Source of the DNA: Alphaproteobacteria bacterium HGW-Alphaproteobacteria-18
GTDB taxonomy: Bacteria > Pseudomonadota > Alphaproteobacteria > Caulobacterales > Hyphomonadaceae
Length of the DNA stretch: 64,000 nucleotides
Direction: 5' to 3'
NCBI GenBank assembly: GCA_002841155.1
Contig: PHEH01000005.1
Coordinates: 62,001-126,000 of the forward strand
Shown here: one piece after another, positions 16,597 to 25,820 of the stretch
Layout: each line of letters starts with the position of its first letter
Position numbering within the stretch: the stretch's first letter is position 1
Program-made: the position numbers and the translations under genes
The notes under the pieces: generated by a model
Told to the model about the DNA's origin: nothing
Seen by the model: only the letters and a program-made list of their open reading frames with translations
Database searches by the model: none

Positions 16597-17538
16597 ATGT
16601 CCGGAAAGACGAAAGTAGCGATTATAGGTTCGGGAAACATCGGCACCGACCTGATGATCAAGATCATTCGGAAGTCGACTGTCCTCGAGATGGGCGCGAT
16701 GGTCGGCATTGATCCGACGTCTGATGGCCTGGCGCGCGCGAAGCGACTGAATATTGCCACCACGCATGAAGGCATTGAGGGTCTCACAAAGCTTGAGGTC
16801 TGGCCTGAAATCGGGATCGTGTTCGATGCCACATCGGCAGGCGCCCATCTTCGCCATAACGAGGTCGTGACGCGGGCGGGGAAGGTGATGGTCGACCTCA
16901 CCCCGGCGGCCATCGGCCCGTATGTCATTCCGGTCGTAAACGGCGACGATCATCTTGATGCGCCCAATGTCAACATGGTGACCTGTGGCGGACAGGCGAC
17001 GATACCCGTCGTTGCCGCTGTGTCGTCTGTGGCGAAGGTTCACTACGCCGAGATTGTCGCGTCGATATCCTCGAAGTCAGCCGGCCCGGGAACACGCGCC
17101 AACATTGATGAATTCACGGAAACCACCTCCGCTGGCATAGAGCGCGTTGGCGGCGCCGAGAAAGGCAAGGCCATCATTATCCTCAATCCTGCCGAGCCCC
17201 CGATGATCATGCGAGACACAGTCTACACCCTTTCAAGCGGTGCCGACGAGGCTGTGATCGAGGACGCCATAAAGAAGATGGTGGAGAAGGTCCGGTCCTA
17301 TGTGCCTGGCTACCGGCTGAAGCAGGCGGTCCAGTTTGAGCGCTTTGGATCCAACAACCCCGTGCGCATTCCCGGTCTTGGTGAGTTCCAGGGTATAAAA
17401 ACGAGCGTTTTCCTCGAGGTCGAAGGGGCCGCGCATTACCTGCCGGCATATGCCGGCAATCTCGATATCATGACGTCTGCAGGCCTGGTGACAGCTGAGA
17501 AGATTGCAGTTCGCCGACGCGAAAAGGAAGTAGCGTGA
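16597..17538 (+). CDS. mhpF: Acetaldehyde dehydrogenase (acylating)
   Basis: 313 residues. NAD-binding [12 protein letters not shown] is at residues 9-20 and the catalytic Cys130 lies in [12 protein letters not shown]. It turns acetaldehyde into acetyl-CoA with NAD and CoA and works in a channelled complex with the aldolase encoded next. The aldolase ATG overlaps its stop codon (TGATG), fitting equal production of the two chains. Strong family match to MhpF/BphJ/HsaG. Confidence 0.95.
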   Translation: MSGKTKVAIIGSGNIGTDLMIKIIRKSTVLEMGAMVGIDPTSDGLARAKRLNIATTHEGIEGLTKLEVWPEIGIVFDATSAGAHLRHNEVVTRAGKVMVDLTPAAIGPYVIPVVNGDDHLDAPNVNMVTCGGQATIPVVAAVSSVAKVHYAEIVASISSKSAGPGTRANIDEFTETTSAGIERVGGAEKGKAIIILNPAEPPMIMRDTVYTLSSGADEAVIEDAIKKMVEKVRSYVPGYRLKQAVQFERFGSNNPVRIPGLGEFQGIKTSVFLEVEGAAHYLPAYAGNLDIMTSAGLVTAEKIAVRRREKEVA

Positions 17539-18566
17539 TGCCTTTTAATCCGACTGAGACCAAGCTTTACATTCAGGATGTGACACTGCGCGACGGCATG
17601 CACGCCATCCGCCACCAGTACGGTCTCGATCATGTTCGCAAGATTGCCGCCGCTCTGGATGAAGCCGGGGTAGACGCGATCGAGATCGCCCATGGCGACG
17701 GCCTGAACGGTTCGAGCTTCAATTATGGCTTCGGCGCCCATACTGACTGGGAGTGGATCGAAGCCGTTGCAGATGTTGTCAAGAACGCTGTGTTGACGAC
17801 CTTGCTGTTGCCCGGAATCGGAACGATCGAGGAGCTCAAACACGCTTACAGGCTCGGTGTCCGGTCGGTCCGCGTTGCGACGCACTGTACCGAAGCTGAC
17901 GTTTCAAGACAGCATATCGAAACGGCGCGCGAGCTTGGTATGGACGCGGTTGGTTTCCTCATGATGAGCCACATGGTTGAGCCGGAGAAGCTCGCCGAGC
18001 AAGCCAAGCTGATGGAGAGTTACGGGGCCGGATGCGTCTACGTCACGGACAGTGGCGGCGCGCTCGATATGGACGGGTACACCGCGCGGCTTCAGGCCTA
18101 TGATCGGGTGCTCAAGCCTGAGACGCAGCGCGGTGTCCATGCGCACCACAACCTGTCCCTTGGGGTCGCAAATTCCATTGTTGCAGTTCAGAACGGCGTT
18201 TGCAGGGTGGATGCATCACTCGCGGGAATGGGGGCCGGGGCTGGCAATGCGCCGCTTGAAGTCTTTATCGCGGCCGCCGACCGGAAGGGCTGGAAGCATG
18301 GCTGTGATCTGTTCAAGCTGATGGATGCAGCAGACGAGCTGGTGCGGCCTCTGCAGGATCGTCCGGTCCGGGTGGATCGTGAAACGCTGTCCCTGGGATA
18401 TGCCGGCGTCTACTCCTCTTTCCTTCGCCATTCGGAAAAGGCAGCGGAGCAATATGGCCTCGACACGCGTGCCATCCTCGTCGAGCTTGGCCGTCGGCGC
18501 ATGGTCGGCGGCCAGGAAGACATGATCGTCGATGTCGCGCTCGACCTTGCTGGCAAGCGGGCCTAG
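17538..18566 (+). CDS. mhpE: 4-hydroxy-2-oxovalerate aldolase
   Basis: 342 residues from ATG 17538; a GTG one codon earlier is also possible. The HMGL-like TIM barrel begins [16 protein letters not shown], giving the Arg, Asp and His of the active site, and carries the metal-binding [13 protein letters not shown] later. A C-terminal helical communication domain follows. It splits 4-hydroxy-2-oxovalerate into pyruvate and acetaldehyde, which is passed to the dehydrogenase. It is last in the operon and convergent with the tetR gene, 12 bases apart. Confidence 0.95.
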   Translation: MPFNPTETKLYIQDVTLRDGMHAIRHQYGLDHVRKIAAALDEAGVDAIEIAHGDGLNGSSFNYGFGAHTDWEWIEAVADVVKNAVLTTLLLPGIGTIEELKHAYRLGVRSVRVATHCTEADVSRQHIETARELGMDAVGFLMMSHMVEPEKLAEQAKLMESYGAGCVYVTDSGGALDMDGYTARLQAYDRVLKPETQRGVHAHHNLSLGVANSIVAVQNGVCRVDASLAGMGAGAGNAPLEVFIAAADRKGWKHGCDLFKLMDAADELVRPLQDRPVRVDRETLSLGYAGVYSSFLRHSEKAAEQYGLDTRAILVELGRRRMVGGQEDMIVDVALDLAGKRA

Positions 18567-18578
18567 TGCCCCGCGGCG

Positions 18579-19304
18579 TTATACGGGAAATGCTGCATGC
18601 AGGGCGCGTATCCGGGCCTGGTTCTTGTTGCCGCCGGATTTGTTCCTCGCGGTGTCGCCCGGGGCGCTTTTCTCTGCTGCGGAGCAGGGGGCCTCGAGCA
18701 GCCCGGTGCCGCAATCAATCAGGTTCTCCAGCGGGTCATAGCCTTCCCAGATCGGGTTTTTCTTGCCTGACGCAATATAGCTTTCCAGCGCGGCCTTGGC
18801 AGAGATGACGTACCAGGAAAAGTAGATAAGCCTTTGCTCGATCACGGGCTGAGGAAGGTCTGACTTGAGATCTCGAATGTAGCGAAGCAGCTGGCCGAAG
18901 ACAGAGAAATTTCCGACCTCAAGAAAGTCGCGAACCATTTTCCGCCGTGTGCTGAGCAGGCTGCTCAGGAAGCGATTCGCTGTCGGAGAGGGATCTTCCA
19001 TCTTGTTATATTCATCCGGCCAGCGAACGAGAACTGTGACAATGTCCCGTACACTCTTTGGGCCGCCGGCGCGCTGCAGTTCAGACAGGCCTTCGAGCCA
19101 GCCGTCGCTGCTGTCGCGAAAGACGTCGGCGAGGAGCTCGGAGATCAGTCCTTCCTTGGACTTGAAGTAGTAATTCAGAGATCCGCCATTCTTGGCGCCA
19201 GACGCCGCCACGATTTCGCGGACAGTTACGGCTTCAACGCCGCGTTCGGCGAACAGTCGGCGGGCGCAGACCTTAATTCTGCTCTTGGTGTCTAAGTCGT
19301 TCAC
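18579..19304 (-). CDS. TetR family transcriptional regulator
   Basis: 241 residues if started at GTG 19304, which follows AAAGGA; an ATG at 19364 would add 20 residues. The helix-turn-helix is in RIKVCARRLFAERGVEAVTVREIVAASGA...GSLNYYFKSKEGLI, followed by a helical ligand domain. The C-terminal tail is Lys/Arg/Asn-rich. It is divergent from the extradiol dioxygenase gene. The shared region contains at least two AACGTTTGTT-type motifs that recur upstream of several other island genes, so it may be a regulator of much of the island; that link is inference. Confidence 0.9.
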   Translation of the reverse strand: MNDLDTKSRIKVCARRLFAERGVEAVTVREIVAASGAKNGGSLNYYFKSKEGLISELLADVFRDSSDGWLEGLSELQRAGGPKSVRDIVTVLVRWPDEYNKMEDPSPTANRFLSSLLSTRRKMVRDFLEVGNFSVFGQLLRYIRDLKSDLPQPVIEQRLIYFSWYVISAKAALESYIASGKKNPIWEGYDPLENLIDCGTGLLEAPCSAAEKSAPGDTARNKSGGNKNQARIRALHAAFPV

Positions 19305-19394
19305 CGCTGGAATCCTTTGGCTGAGCGTCGGTGCGTAGTTGATCAGTGTGCAATGCGAGATCACATTCGTAAACTAGTTGCTGCATTGCACAAG

Positions 19395-19414
19395 TTCAAT
19401 CGTTTGTCCTAACT
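19395..19414 (+). promoter_or_regulatory. AACGTTTGTTTTAG-type motif, site B
   Basis: Reads TTCAATCGTTTGTCCTAACT, about 91 bases upstream of the tetR start. The core CGTTTGT and the following YTA match the other sites. Confidence 0.4.
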
Positions 19415-19678
19415 CCGATATCTGATTTTGAACTGAAGCGCGCGATATGGGCAGGCCTGCAGATCGACTGATCAGAATATCGACTGACTCGAAATTGTCT
19501 GAGAGTCGGAAGCGACTCCGGTTTCAGAGGCAGACAGGCCCTGTTCAGCCCTGACGGGTTAAAGGAGCGTCCGGCGTTCTGGTTTCCCATGCGGCCGCGG
19601 AGGGCTTCGGCGGCCTCTCAGGCATTCTATCTCATCCCTATCTCTCGAATCCGGCATTTTCGTCCTTCACCTTTTTGC

Positions 19679-19703
19679 GAGTTTGTTTTAGACGTTTGTT
19701 CTA
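19679..19703 (+). promoter_or_regulatory. AACGTTTGTTTTAG-type motif, double site C
   Basis: Two overlapping copies: GAGTTTGTTTTAG (19,679-19,691) and TAGACGTTTGTTCTA (19,689-19,703). The second is a TAGA-N7-TCTA inverted repeat. It lies 60 bases before the GTG of the dioxygenase gene, where a repressor would act. Confidence 0.45.
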
Positions 19704-19761
19704 CAGTGAGTTTGAGCCGGGGGACGGCGCAGAGGTGGTCGCAGACCGAGGGAGGATTGAC

Positions 19762-20667
19762 GTGAGCATTGATGACATAAGGTACAGGCGTCTTGGTTAC
19801 ATCGCCCTGACAGTAACGGATCTGGAGAAATCCCGGCATTTCTACGAAACGCTTGTCGGGCTCAAGATGGACGAAGAACCGGACGGAAAGCGGGCTTTCC
19901 TCAGGTGCAGCGACCGCCACCATGATCTGGTTATCTACAGCGGCGCCGAGCCCGCCCTCAAGCGGGTGGCCTGGCAGATGGAGAGTGACCGGGCGCTCGA
20001 GGCCGTAAGGGCGCATTTTGTCAGGCTTGGCATTGAGTGCGTGGCGGTCAGCCCGGAAGAGCAGTCCGATTTGGGCATCGGAGAAGCTTTCAGGATGTCT
20101 GAGCCGACGACCGGTGTGACGTTCGAGTTCTACAGCAGTATGGCGGACGCGCCATCCTCCTATCAGACCACCCACACGAAGATCGCGCGTCTCGGTCATC
20201 TCGTCCTGAGTAGTCCTGATCGGAAGGCCACGGAAAAATTCCTGATGGAAGAAATGAATTTCCGCGTGTCTGACCGCATTGATGGCATGGTCACATTCAT
20301 GCGCTGTTTCCCGAACCCCTTTCACCACTCCTTTGGCGTAGGTTCTGCAAAGCATCCGGGGCTGAATCACCTGAATTTCATGGTCACGGAGATGGGGGAT
20401 ATCGGCAAAGCGAACAACCGGATGAAGAAGGCTGGCGTGCCGATCGTGTTTGGTATCGGAAAGCACCCGCCTTCGGAGTCGGTCTTCATTTATTTCCTCG
20501 ACCCGGACGGAATGACCGTCGAGTACAGCTACGGTATGGAGGAGTTTCCGGAACATTCGCCGAGAACGCCCCGTGACCTGCCGGCCTCGCTGGAGTCCAT
20601 TGATTACTGGGAGGGCACGCCGGATCCCAGGATGGCCAAGGTCGGTATTGTTGAGCCGCTGAAATAG
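19762..20667 (+). CDS. Type I extradiol ring-cleavage dioxygenase (VOC superfamily)
   Basis: 301 residues from GTG 19762, preceded by GAGGGAGG; longer starts lack a site. Two VOC domains are visible. The metal triad is His146 (ARLGHLVLS), His203 (LNHLNFM) and Glu254 (MTVEYSYG), the same spacing as in BphC-type catechol 2,3-dioxygenases. It cleaves a catechol next to the diol using Fe(II) and O2, giving a yellow 2-hydroxy-6-oxo-dienoate for the hydrolase at 5,378. It is followed by a ferredoxin and an acyl-CoA dehydrogenase gene in one direction. A truncated paralogue is at 4,827-5,202. Confidence 0.92.
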   Translation: MSIDDIRYRRLGYIALTVTDLEKSRHFYETLVGLKMDEEPDGKRAFLRCSDRHHDLVIYSGAEPALKRVAWQMESDRALEAVRAHFVRLGIECVAVSPEEQSDLGIGEAFRMSEPTTGVTFEFYSSMADAPSSYQTTHTKIARLGHLVLSSPDRKATEKFLMEEMNFRVSDRIDGMVTFMRCFPNPFHHSFGVGSAKHPGLNHLNFMVTEMGDIGKANNRMKKAGVPIVFGIGKHPPSESVFIYFLDPDGMTVEYSYGMEEFPEHSPRTPRDLPASLESIDYWEGTPDPRMAKVGIVEPLK

Positions 20668-20766
20668 GGGACTTGCCGGGGGGGGGTGACGTCTTGGGCG
20701 CGATGTCCCGGATGTGCCCGCTATTCGATGTCCAAACTCGAAGACTTTAAGAGGAGGCGGCGGGGC

Positions 20767-21111
20767 ATGGCCCTGCCGCAGACAGGATACATGCCAAAAA
20801 TTACCGTTGTCGATCATTTGGGAAATGCCCGGATCATAGAGGCTGCTTCTGGCGCATCGCTCATGGAGGCTGGCGTCAAGGCGGGCGTTCCTGACCTGGT
20901 CGCCGAATGCGGGGGTGCCCGCGCCTGTGCGACCTGCCATGTCTATGTTGAGGATGTTTTCTTCGAGAAAGTCGGGCCTGCCGACGACATGGAGCGGGAG
21001 ATGCTTGAATATGCCGTGTCCCCGGTCAGGGCGACCTCAAGATTGTCCTGCCAGATCACAATCAGCGATGAACTGGAAGGGATGACAGTTTCCACGCCCC
21101 CGGCCCAGTGA
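20767..21111 (+). CDS. [2Fe-2S] ferredoxin, adrenodoxin/putidaredoxin type
   Basis: 114 residues from ATG 20767, chosen because AGGAGG is about 9 bases upstream; a later ATG at 20,791 (MPKITVVDHLG) is also possible. Cluster ligands are Cys48, Cys54, Cys57 (ECGGARACATC) and Cys95 (RLSC). It carries electrons from a reductase to an oxygenase, most likely the Rieske dioxygenase at 11,997, as no P450 or other oxygenase partner is seen. Note that it is the plant/adrenodoxin fold, not a Rieske ferredoxin. The reductase is missing from the window. Confidence 0.92.
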   Translation: MALPQTGYMPKITVVDHLGNARIIEAASGASLMEAGVKAGVPDLVAECGGARACATCHVYVEDVFFEKVGPADDMEREMLEYAVSPVRATSRLSCQITISDELEGMTVSTPPAQ

Positions 21112-21181
21112 TGGCCCGATCGTTCGCACTGCCAGCAGTGCATGAATTCGCAAGTCGCCTGCCGAGAAAGCCAAACTGCTC

Positions 21182-22324
21182 ATGCCCATTCCCATAGAAC
21201 GCCTCGGTCAGGGCGATACTCACGCGATGTTTCGCGATTCCGTGCGGCGTTTCTTCGCTCTGGAGCTTGATCTGGATACCTGGGAACGGGAGCGCCTTAC
21301 GCCGCGCAGCTTCTGGAGGGCGGCGGGCGAGGCCGGTTTGCTGTGTCCTACCGTACCAGAGGCCTATGGTGGTCCAGGGCTCGACTTTTCGTACAATGCA
21401 ATCGTGACGGAAGAACTGACCTATGCAGGATCGTCTGCGAGCCTGCCGCTCCAGTCCGATATCATTGCGGATTATTTCATTCATCTCGGGACCGAAGAGC
21501 AGAAGCGGAAATACCTCCCCGGCATGGTGAATGGATCCCTGATCTCGGCGATCGCTATGACCGAGCCGAGCGCGGGGTCAGACCTTAAATCAATCCGTAC
21601 GCGGGCTATTCGGGATGGCAATGAGTATGTCATCAGTGGCGCAAAGACCTATATCTCCAGCGGCCAGAACGCCGATTTCGTTATCGTGGCTGCAAAGACT
21701 GATCCAGACGGTGGAGCGCAGGGTATCAGCCTGCTGGTCGTTGATGCAGACAGCGCGGGCTTTTCGCGCGGGCGCAAGCTCGACAAGATCGGCCAGCATT
21801 CTGCAGATACGTCCGAGCTGTTCTTCGACGAGGTGCGCGTACCGGTTGATGCATTGATTGGCGGGGAAGGGCGTGGGTTTGCCGCGATCATGACCCTGAT
21901 GCCGCAGGAGCGTCTCTCGCAGGCGATTATGGGGCAGGCAAGCGTTCAGCGCGCGATGGACGATACAGTAAGGTTTACGTCTGATCGTCGGGCATTTGGC
22001 CGGTCGGTGTTCGACTTCCAAAACACGCAGTTCGTGCTCGCCGAAATTGCGACAGAGCTCCAGGTTGGCTGGTCCCACCTCGACTGGGCCATCAACCGAC
22101 ACGTTGCGGGCAAGCTGACAGCTGTAGAGGCGTCGGCCGCGAAGCTGTGGCACACCGAAACGCAGTGGGCGTCTCTCGACAAGTGCCTGCAGCTCCACGG
22201 CGGGGCCGGCTATATGGAAGAATATCCCATTGCCCGCATGTGGCGCGATGCCCGGGTGCAAAGGATCTATGGCGGCACGTCCGAGATCCTCAAGCTGGTC
22301 ATTGGCCGCTCGCTGAAGACTTAG
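21182..22324 (+). CDS. Acyl-CoA dehydrogenase (paralogue 2)
   Basis: 380 residues. Motifs are AMTEPSAGSDLKSIR, GAKTYISSGQ, RRAFGRSVFDFQNTQF and LHGGAGYMEEYPIARMWRD, with the Glu before Tyr-Pro as expected catalytic base. It has the same length and many shared stretches with the dehydrogenase at 6,413. It lies downstream of the dioxygenase and ferredoxin genes, 70 bases on, and is tail to tail with a kinase gene (6 bases between stops). Kinase and acyl-CoA dehydrogenase together recall the LvaA/LvaC type of hydroxyacyl-CoA handling. Only a weak ribosome-binding site precedes ATG 21182. Confidence 0.9.
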   Translation: MPIPIERLGQGDTHAMFRDSVRRFFALELDLDTWERERLTPRSFWRAAGEAGLLCPTVPEAYGGPGLDFSYNAIVTEELTYAGSSASLPLQSDIIADYFIHLGTEEQKRKYLPGMVNGSLISAIAMTEPSAGSDLKSIRTRAIRDGNEYVISGAKTYISSGQNADFVIVAAKTDPDGGAQGISLLVVDADSAGFSRGRKLDKIGQHSADTSELFFDEVRVPVDALIGGEGRGFAAIMTLMPQERLSQAIMGQASVQRAMDDTVRFTSDRRAFGRSVFDFQNTQFVLAEIATELQVGWSHLDWAINRHVAGKLTAVEASAAKLWHTETQWASLDKCLQLHGGAGYMEEYPIARMWRDARVQRIYGGTSEILKLVIGRSLKT

Positions 22325-22330
22325 AGCCTT

Positions 22331-23404
22331 CTAGCGCAGGCCCAGTGCGCCGATCATGTCCAGGTCAATCGCCGCCTCAAGCGCGCGAACAGCTGCCGTA
22401 TCTGTTACTTCAACAGTCTGCATATCGTAGGGGTTCATGACGCTGAAGCCCATGAGGTGCATTTGATTCTGCCGGTAGGAGAGGAAGATTTCCTCCTCAC
22501 CCGGTGCATCGGAGACGCCGCACTCGACGAGGACGGACCGGTAGAGCTTGAGCAGCTCTCTCTCATTCTCGCGGCGGCTTTGCGTATCCAGCGCGCAGTT
22601 GATCATTTCCGCGTGGTCGTGACCCGGCGTTCCGGGGAAGGTGCACTGCCAGTCCATGAAGCCAGGTGAGCCGTCGGGATGAAAATAGAGATTGCCCACA
22701 TGGCAGTCCCCGTGAAGCAGTGTCTGCGGCCCCTGAGCATTGATTTTCCATAGCCGCTCAGTCGCTGCCAGAGCAAACTCCCGATCCGGCAGGACGTGCG
22801 GGATCATGCTGGCATAGGAGCGCTGGTTGACGTGATCCCAGTGCTTTTCGCGATAAAGGTAACGCACGAATGCCCGCGCCGGCTCCGCCCACTCGCGATA
22901 CGCTTCCAGCCGCGGATCTTTCCAGAAATGGGCATGAAGCCTGGCCTGCGCCGTGATGATTTCGGCCACCGTATCAACGCTGACATCCTGGGTAATGTGG
23001 CCAAACCTTATTCCGCGTTGGCGCATGTCCTCCATGATCAGAACGCCCTGCTTGGCCTCCTCATCAACCCCTGCAAAATAAACGGCGGGAACCGGTACCG
23101 GAACTTCGGGTGCAAGTTCAGCATAGAAGCGGGCTTCCTGAATGAGAGCTGCCCAGACGCGCTTGCGCATGATTTCGTCGAAGCCGCCCTTAATATAGAC
23201 TGAGCTCGGTGCGCCCTCTGGCTTTTGGGCATAGGTCAGGTTGAATTGAGCGGAGGAGGAGGTGCCAGACCGCTCGCCCTCCCGTTCAACGCTGCTGATC
23301 TTGATGCCGGGGAAGCGGTCGGAGAGTGCGCGGCTCAGCCACTCCGGCGTCACTTCATCGAGCGAGAGGGGGAGAGCCAGTGACTTCGTGAGATTGAGAT
23401 TCAT
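22331..23404 (-). CDS. APH/EcKL-like small-molecule phosphotransferase (kinase 1)
   Basis: 357 residues from ATG 23404 (AAAAGGGG upstream). The protein-kinase-like fold is clear: Lys72 in VYIKGG, an N-lobe Glu at about residue 90, a hinge VLIMEDM, the catalytic loop HGDCHVGN (Asp233) and the metal-binding Asp251 in MDWQ. Such kinases phosphorylate hydroxyl groups of small molecules (aminoglycosides, choline, ecdysteroids) or 4-hydroxyacyl-CoAs (LvaA, ACAD10/11). It sits between an acyl-CoA dehydrogenase and a flavin monooxygenase gene, which favours a catabolic intermediate over antibiotic resistance. A similar kinase is at 28,805. A motif site lies 66 bases upstream. Confidence 0.85.
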   Translation of the reverse strand: MNLNLTKSLALPLSLDEVTPEWLSRALSDRFPGIKISSVEREGERSGTSSSAQFNLTYAQKPEGAPSSVYIKGGFDEIMRKRVWAALIQEARFYAELAPEVPVPVPAVYFAGVDEEAKQGVLIMEDMRQRGIRFGHITQDVSVDTVAEIITAQARLHAHFWKDPRLEAYREWAEPARAFVRYLYREKHWDHVNQRSYASMIPHVLPDREFALAATERLWKINAQGPQTLLHGDCHVGNLYFHPDGSPGFMDWQCTFPGTPGHDHAEMINCALDTQSRRENERELLKLYRSVLVECGVSDAPGEEEIFLSYRQNQMHLMGFSVMNPYDMQTVEVTDTAAVRALEAAIDLDMIGALGLR

Positions 23405-23469
23405 GTATGGCCCCTTTTGAATTGACTGAACCAGCTTAAGCAAGTGCAGGGCGGCGCGCAAGCATTTCA

Positions 23470-23485
23470 AAACGTTTGTTTTAGT
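23470..23485 (+). promoter_or_regulatory. AACGTTTGTTTTAG-type motif, site D
   Basis: AAAACGTTTGTTTTAG has AAAAC/GTTTT arms around GTTT, the most symmetrical member of the set. It is 66 bases upstream of the kinase 1 start (minus strand). Confidence 0.45.
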
Positions 23486-23569
23486 CGTGCGGAGGGATTG
23501 TCAGCAGGAATCGCGATCCTTGTTTGCGGCTGAGCCTGCGCGATGCTTCTATCTGAACTCTGTTTCAGA

Positions 23570-24775
23570 TCATGCGCTCAGATATCGCGTGCCGTTCAGA
23601 AGCGAGGGCGTTTCAAGCGCAGCCGGTGTCCAGAGCAGTTTCCGTAACCGGGCCGGATCACGGATGCGCTCGCGCAACTGCTGGATATCCCAGTCCAGGC
23701 GCTGCGGATTGGTGGAGTCGAAGCAGAGGCGCAGGCTTTCAATCGAGACCGGGGAGGTGACGTCAAGGAACACCTGTCTGCGGGCCTCCGAGTAGCGGTC
23801 GAGAATGCTGTCATCCACATCGCCCGCGATGGTTGCCCCGAGCGCTTCAATTAAAGCAAATGCATCATAGAGTCCTCCCATGAGGCCGAAGCCGCTCGTG
23901 GGGTTTGTCAGGTGCGCCGCATCGCCCGCCAGGAGGGCGCGCCCTCTGCGATAGGTCGGCGCCGTTCTCTGATGCATGTTATAGGGCGAAAAATGTTTGA
24001 GCCGGTATTTTCCATCTCCAGGCAGAGCCGCATTCGCAAATGACGGCATACGGCCCAGAACGTGCGCCTCAGGCAAGGTGGCGCCTTCTGAATAGGTAAA
24101 GCGCCACAGGCCGGGTTCGTTGAGTTTATAGACGACAGCGCCATAGACCGGGTCGATCAGGTAACAGGACTGCCAGCCATGCGCGCCGAAGTCGAAATAG
24201 ATGTCGGTCGCAACAAAGCGCCTGTCCCAGGAGAAACCTTCCAGCGATAATCCCATGGCGCGGCGCACAGCGCTTCTCCCGCCGTCAGCCCCGACCACCC
24301 AGCCGCAGTCTATGGTGGTTCCGCCGCCGGGCTGTTCGACGCGGATGCATGCTGCGTCCGATTGCAGGTCCACAGCGGTGAGCCGGCTGTTCCAGTGAAC
24401 CCGGGCTGTCGCCTGGTGCTGGAGGTGTTCCAGCAGAACGCCTGCGAGCAAATCCTGGCCAAGTGTCAGCGCAAAAGGCGTGTCCGTGTCATCCCTGATT
24501 GCTGAATGGTCAAAGACGACCTGTTCGCCTGTGGCATGGACGCGCCAGCAGCGTTCCTGTTCGACTGAGCCTGCGGCGAGCATCGCATCCAAAAGGCCGT
24601 GGGCCTTAAGCGCATGCAGAATTGGCCATGCATAGCCGATAGCGCGCGGGGAATAGACGATACCTGCTTCGGCTTCGAACAGATCGACCTGAATGCCTTG
24701 CCTTGCAAGGCCCAGCGCAATCATCAGGCCCACCGGTCCCCCGCCGGCGACAACAACATTCTCCGGCATGGGCAT
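23570..24775 (-). CDS. FAD-dependent aromatic monooxygenase (PHBH/MhpA-like)
   Basis: 401 residues. FAD motif VVAGGGPVGLMIALGLARQG near residue 7, the DG motif VVGADGGRSAVRRAMG in mid-protein, and the second FAD motif RGRALLAGDAAHLTNPTSGFGL. It would hydroxylate a phenolic ring with NAD(P)H and O2, for example making the catechol for ring cleavage. A second ATG at 24,769 has better spacing from GGAGAGA than the first. Upstream and in the same direction as kinase 1, with about 165 bases between. It is complete, unlike the relative at the left window edge. Confidence 0.88.
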   Translation of the reverse strand: MPMPENVVVAGGGPVGLMIALGLARQGIQVDLFEAEAGIVYSPRAIGYAWPILHALKAHGLLDAMLAAGSVEQERCWRVHATGEQVVFDHSAIRDDTDTPFALTLGQDLLAGVLLEHLQHQATARVHWNSRLTAVDLQSDAACIRVEQPGGGTTIDCGWVVGADGGRSAVRRAMGLSLEGFSWDRRFVATDIYFDFGAHGWQSCYLIDPVYGAVVYKLNEPGLWRFTYSEGATLPEAHVLGRMPSFANAALPGDGKYRLKHFSPYNMHQRTAPTYRRGRALLAGDAAHLTNPTSGFGLMGGLYDAFALIEALGATIAGDVDDSILDRYSEARRQVFLDVTSPVSIESLRLCFDSTNPQRLDWDIQQLRERIRDPARLRKLLWTPAALETPSLLNGTRYLSA

Positions 24776-25061
24776 TCTCTCCGAATTGGCGCCAGTGAGA
24801 CGAGGGTTGCCAGATCAGGCCTGTACCGGCTGCGTTTGGCTGCAGGCGCATTGCCGGAGCGTAGCCCTCTAAACAGAAAGTACAATCATTTTAATTTAAA
24901 TATTCATATCACTTAGTGTCCTGTAATAAATAAAGTTTTTAAAAAATTCCAACAAAACCAGATAAAGCAATTGATCTATCCCGGCTTGCCTCCGGAGGGC
25001 TCGGGTGATTGTGATGTGCTTCGGGAACTTTATGAAATCGCCAGGGAGGGCGGGGAGCGCA

Positions 25062-25820
25062 ATGAGAAAGTTTGGCTCAATCGAGGTTGAGATCGAGACG
25101 GGGTTTGCCCTGGTTGCATTCAACCGGCCCGACAGCATGAACTCGATCGTCCCGCAAATGCTCGCCGAGTTTGACGACTGTATGGCGGGCCTCGCGGCAG
25201 AGCCGGGCGTAGAGGTGGTGATCCTGACCGGACGGGGGCGAAACTTTTGTGCCGGCCTGAATGTGGAAATGCTCAAGAGCGACGGGGCTGAAGCCGTTGC
25301 AGGATTTAATCCGGCAAAGACAATTTCTGACTGGCCCGGGCCTGTCATCGCCGCTGTGCAGGGAGCCGTGGCGACTGGCGGCTTCGAGATCACTGTCGCC
25401 TGCGATATAATTATTGCCGGGGAATCGGCGCGGTTTATCGACACGCATTCGCGTGTGGGGCTGTTGCCGGGCTGGGGCCTCAGCGCGCGCCTTCATCATG
25501 CGATCGGTCTCTACCGCGCCAAGGAGCTGGAGCTCACCGGGCGCCCCCTGCATGCGCGGGAGGCCTCGGACTGGGGACTCGTAAATCGCGTGGTCCCTGA
25601 CCGGGAGCTCCTCGATTCCGCGCGCGCGATGGCCCGCATGATCCTTGCCGGCGCGCCGCAGATGGCGGCCCCGACAAAAGCGCTCATCGATGGCAACAGC
25701 CTGCGCACGCTCGAAGAGGCACTCGAGTTCGAGCGCGAAACTTCGAAAAAGGCGAATACCGGTCTGGTGCCGGGGTCTCTTAGCTTTAATCATGTGGGCG
25801 GCGGCAAGTTTTCGAAATAG
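25062..25820 (+). CDS. Enoyl-CoA hydratase/isomerase family protein
   Basis: 252 residues from ATG 25062, after GGGGAG. Crotonase motifs: GRNFCAGLNVEM for the first oxyanion strand and QGAVATGGFEITVACD for the second, then RFIDTHSRVGLLPGWGLS. It hydrates or isomerises a CoA thioester. It stands alone with a large AT-rich upstream region (24,776-25,061), with no partner in the same direction until the transporter 460 bp later. It differs clearly from the crotonase at 3,972, so the two probably act on different intermediates. Confidence 0.88.
   Translation: MRKFGSIEVEIETGFALVAFNRPDSMNSIVPQMLAEFDDCMAGLAAEPGVEVVILTGRGRNFCAGLNVEMLKSDGAEAVAGFNPAKTISDWPGPVIAAVQGAVATGGFEITVACDIIIAGESARFIDTHSRVGLLPGWGLSARLHHAIGLYRAKELELTGRPLHAREASDWGLVNRVVPDRELLDSARAMARMILAGAPQMAAPTKALIDGNSLRTLEEALEFERETSKKANTGLVPGSLSFNHVGGGKFSK

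Larger units (their letters stand above)
19305..19761. other. Divergent control region between tetR and the extradiol dioxygenase gene
   Basis: 457 bp without a supported gene. It holds motif sites at 19,395-19,414 (near tetR) and 19,679-19,703 (near the dioxygenase). No clear sigma-70 boxes could be fixed. Confidence 0.5.

Noticed and set aside
19627-20940. Long minus-strand open frame (437 codons) opposite the extradiol dioxygenase gene
   Set aside because: Antisense shadow of a well-supported gene and its control region; His/Arg-rich composition without domains.
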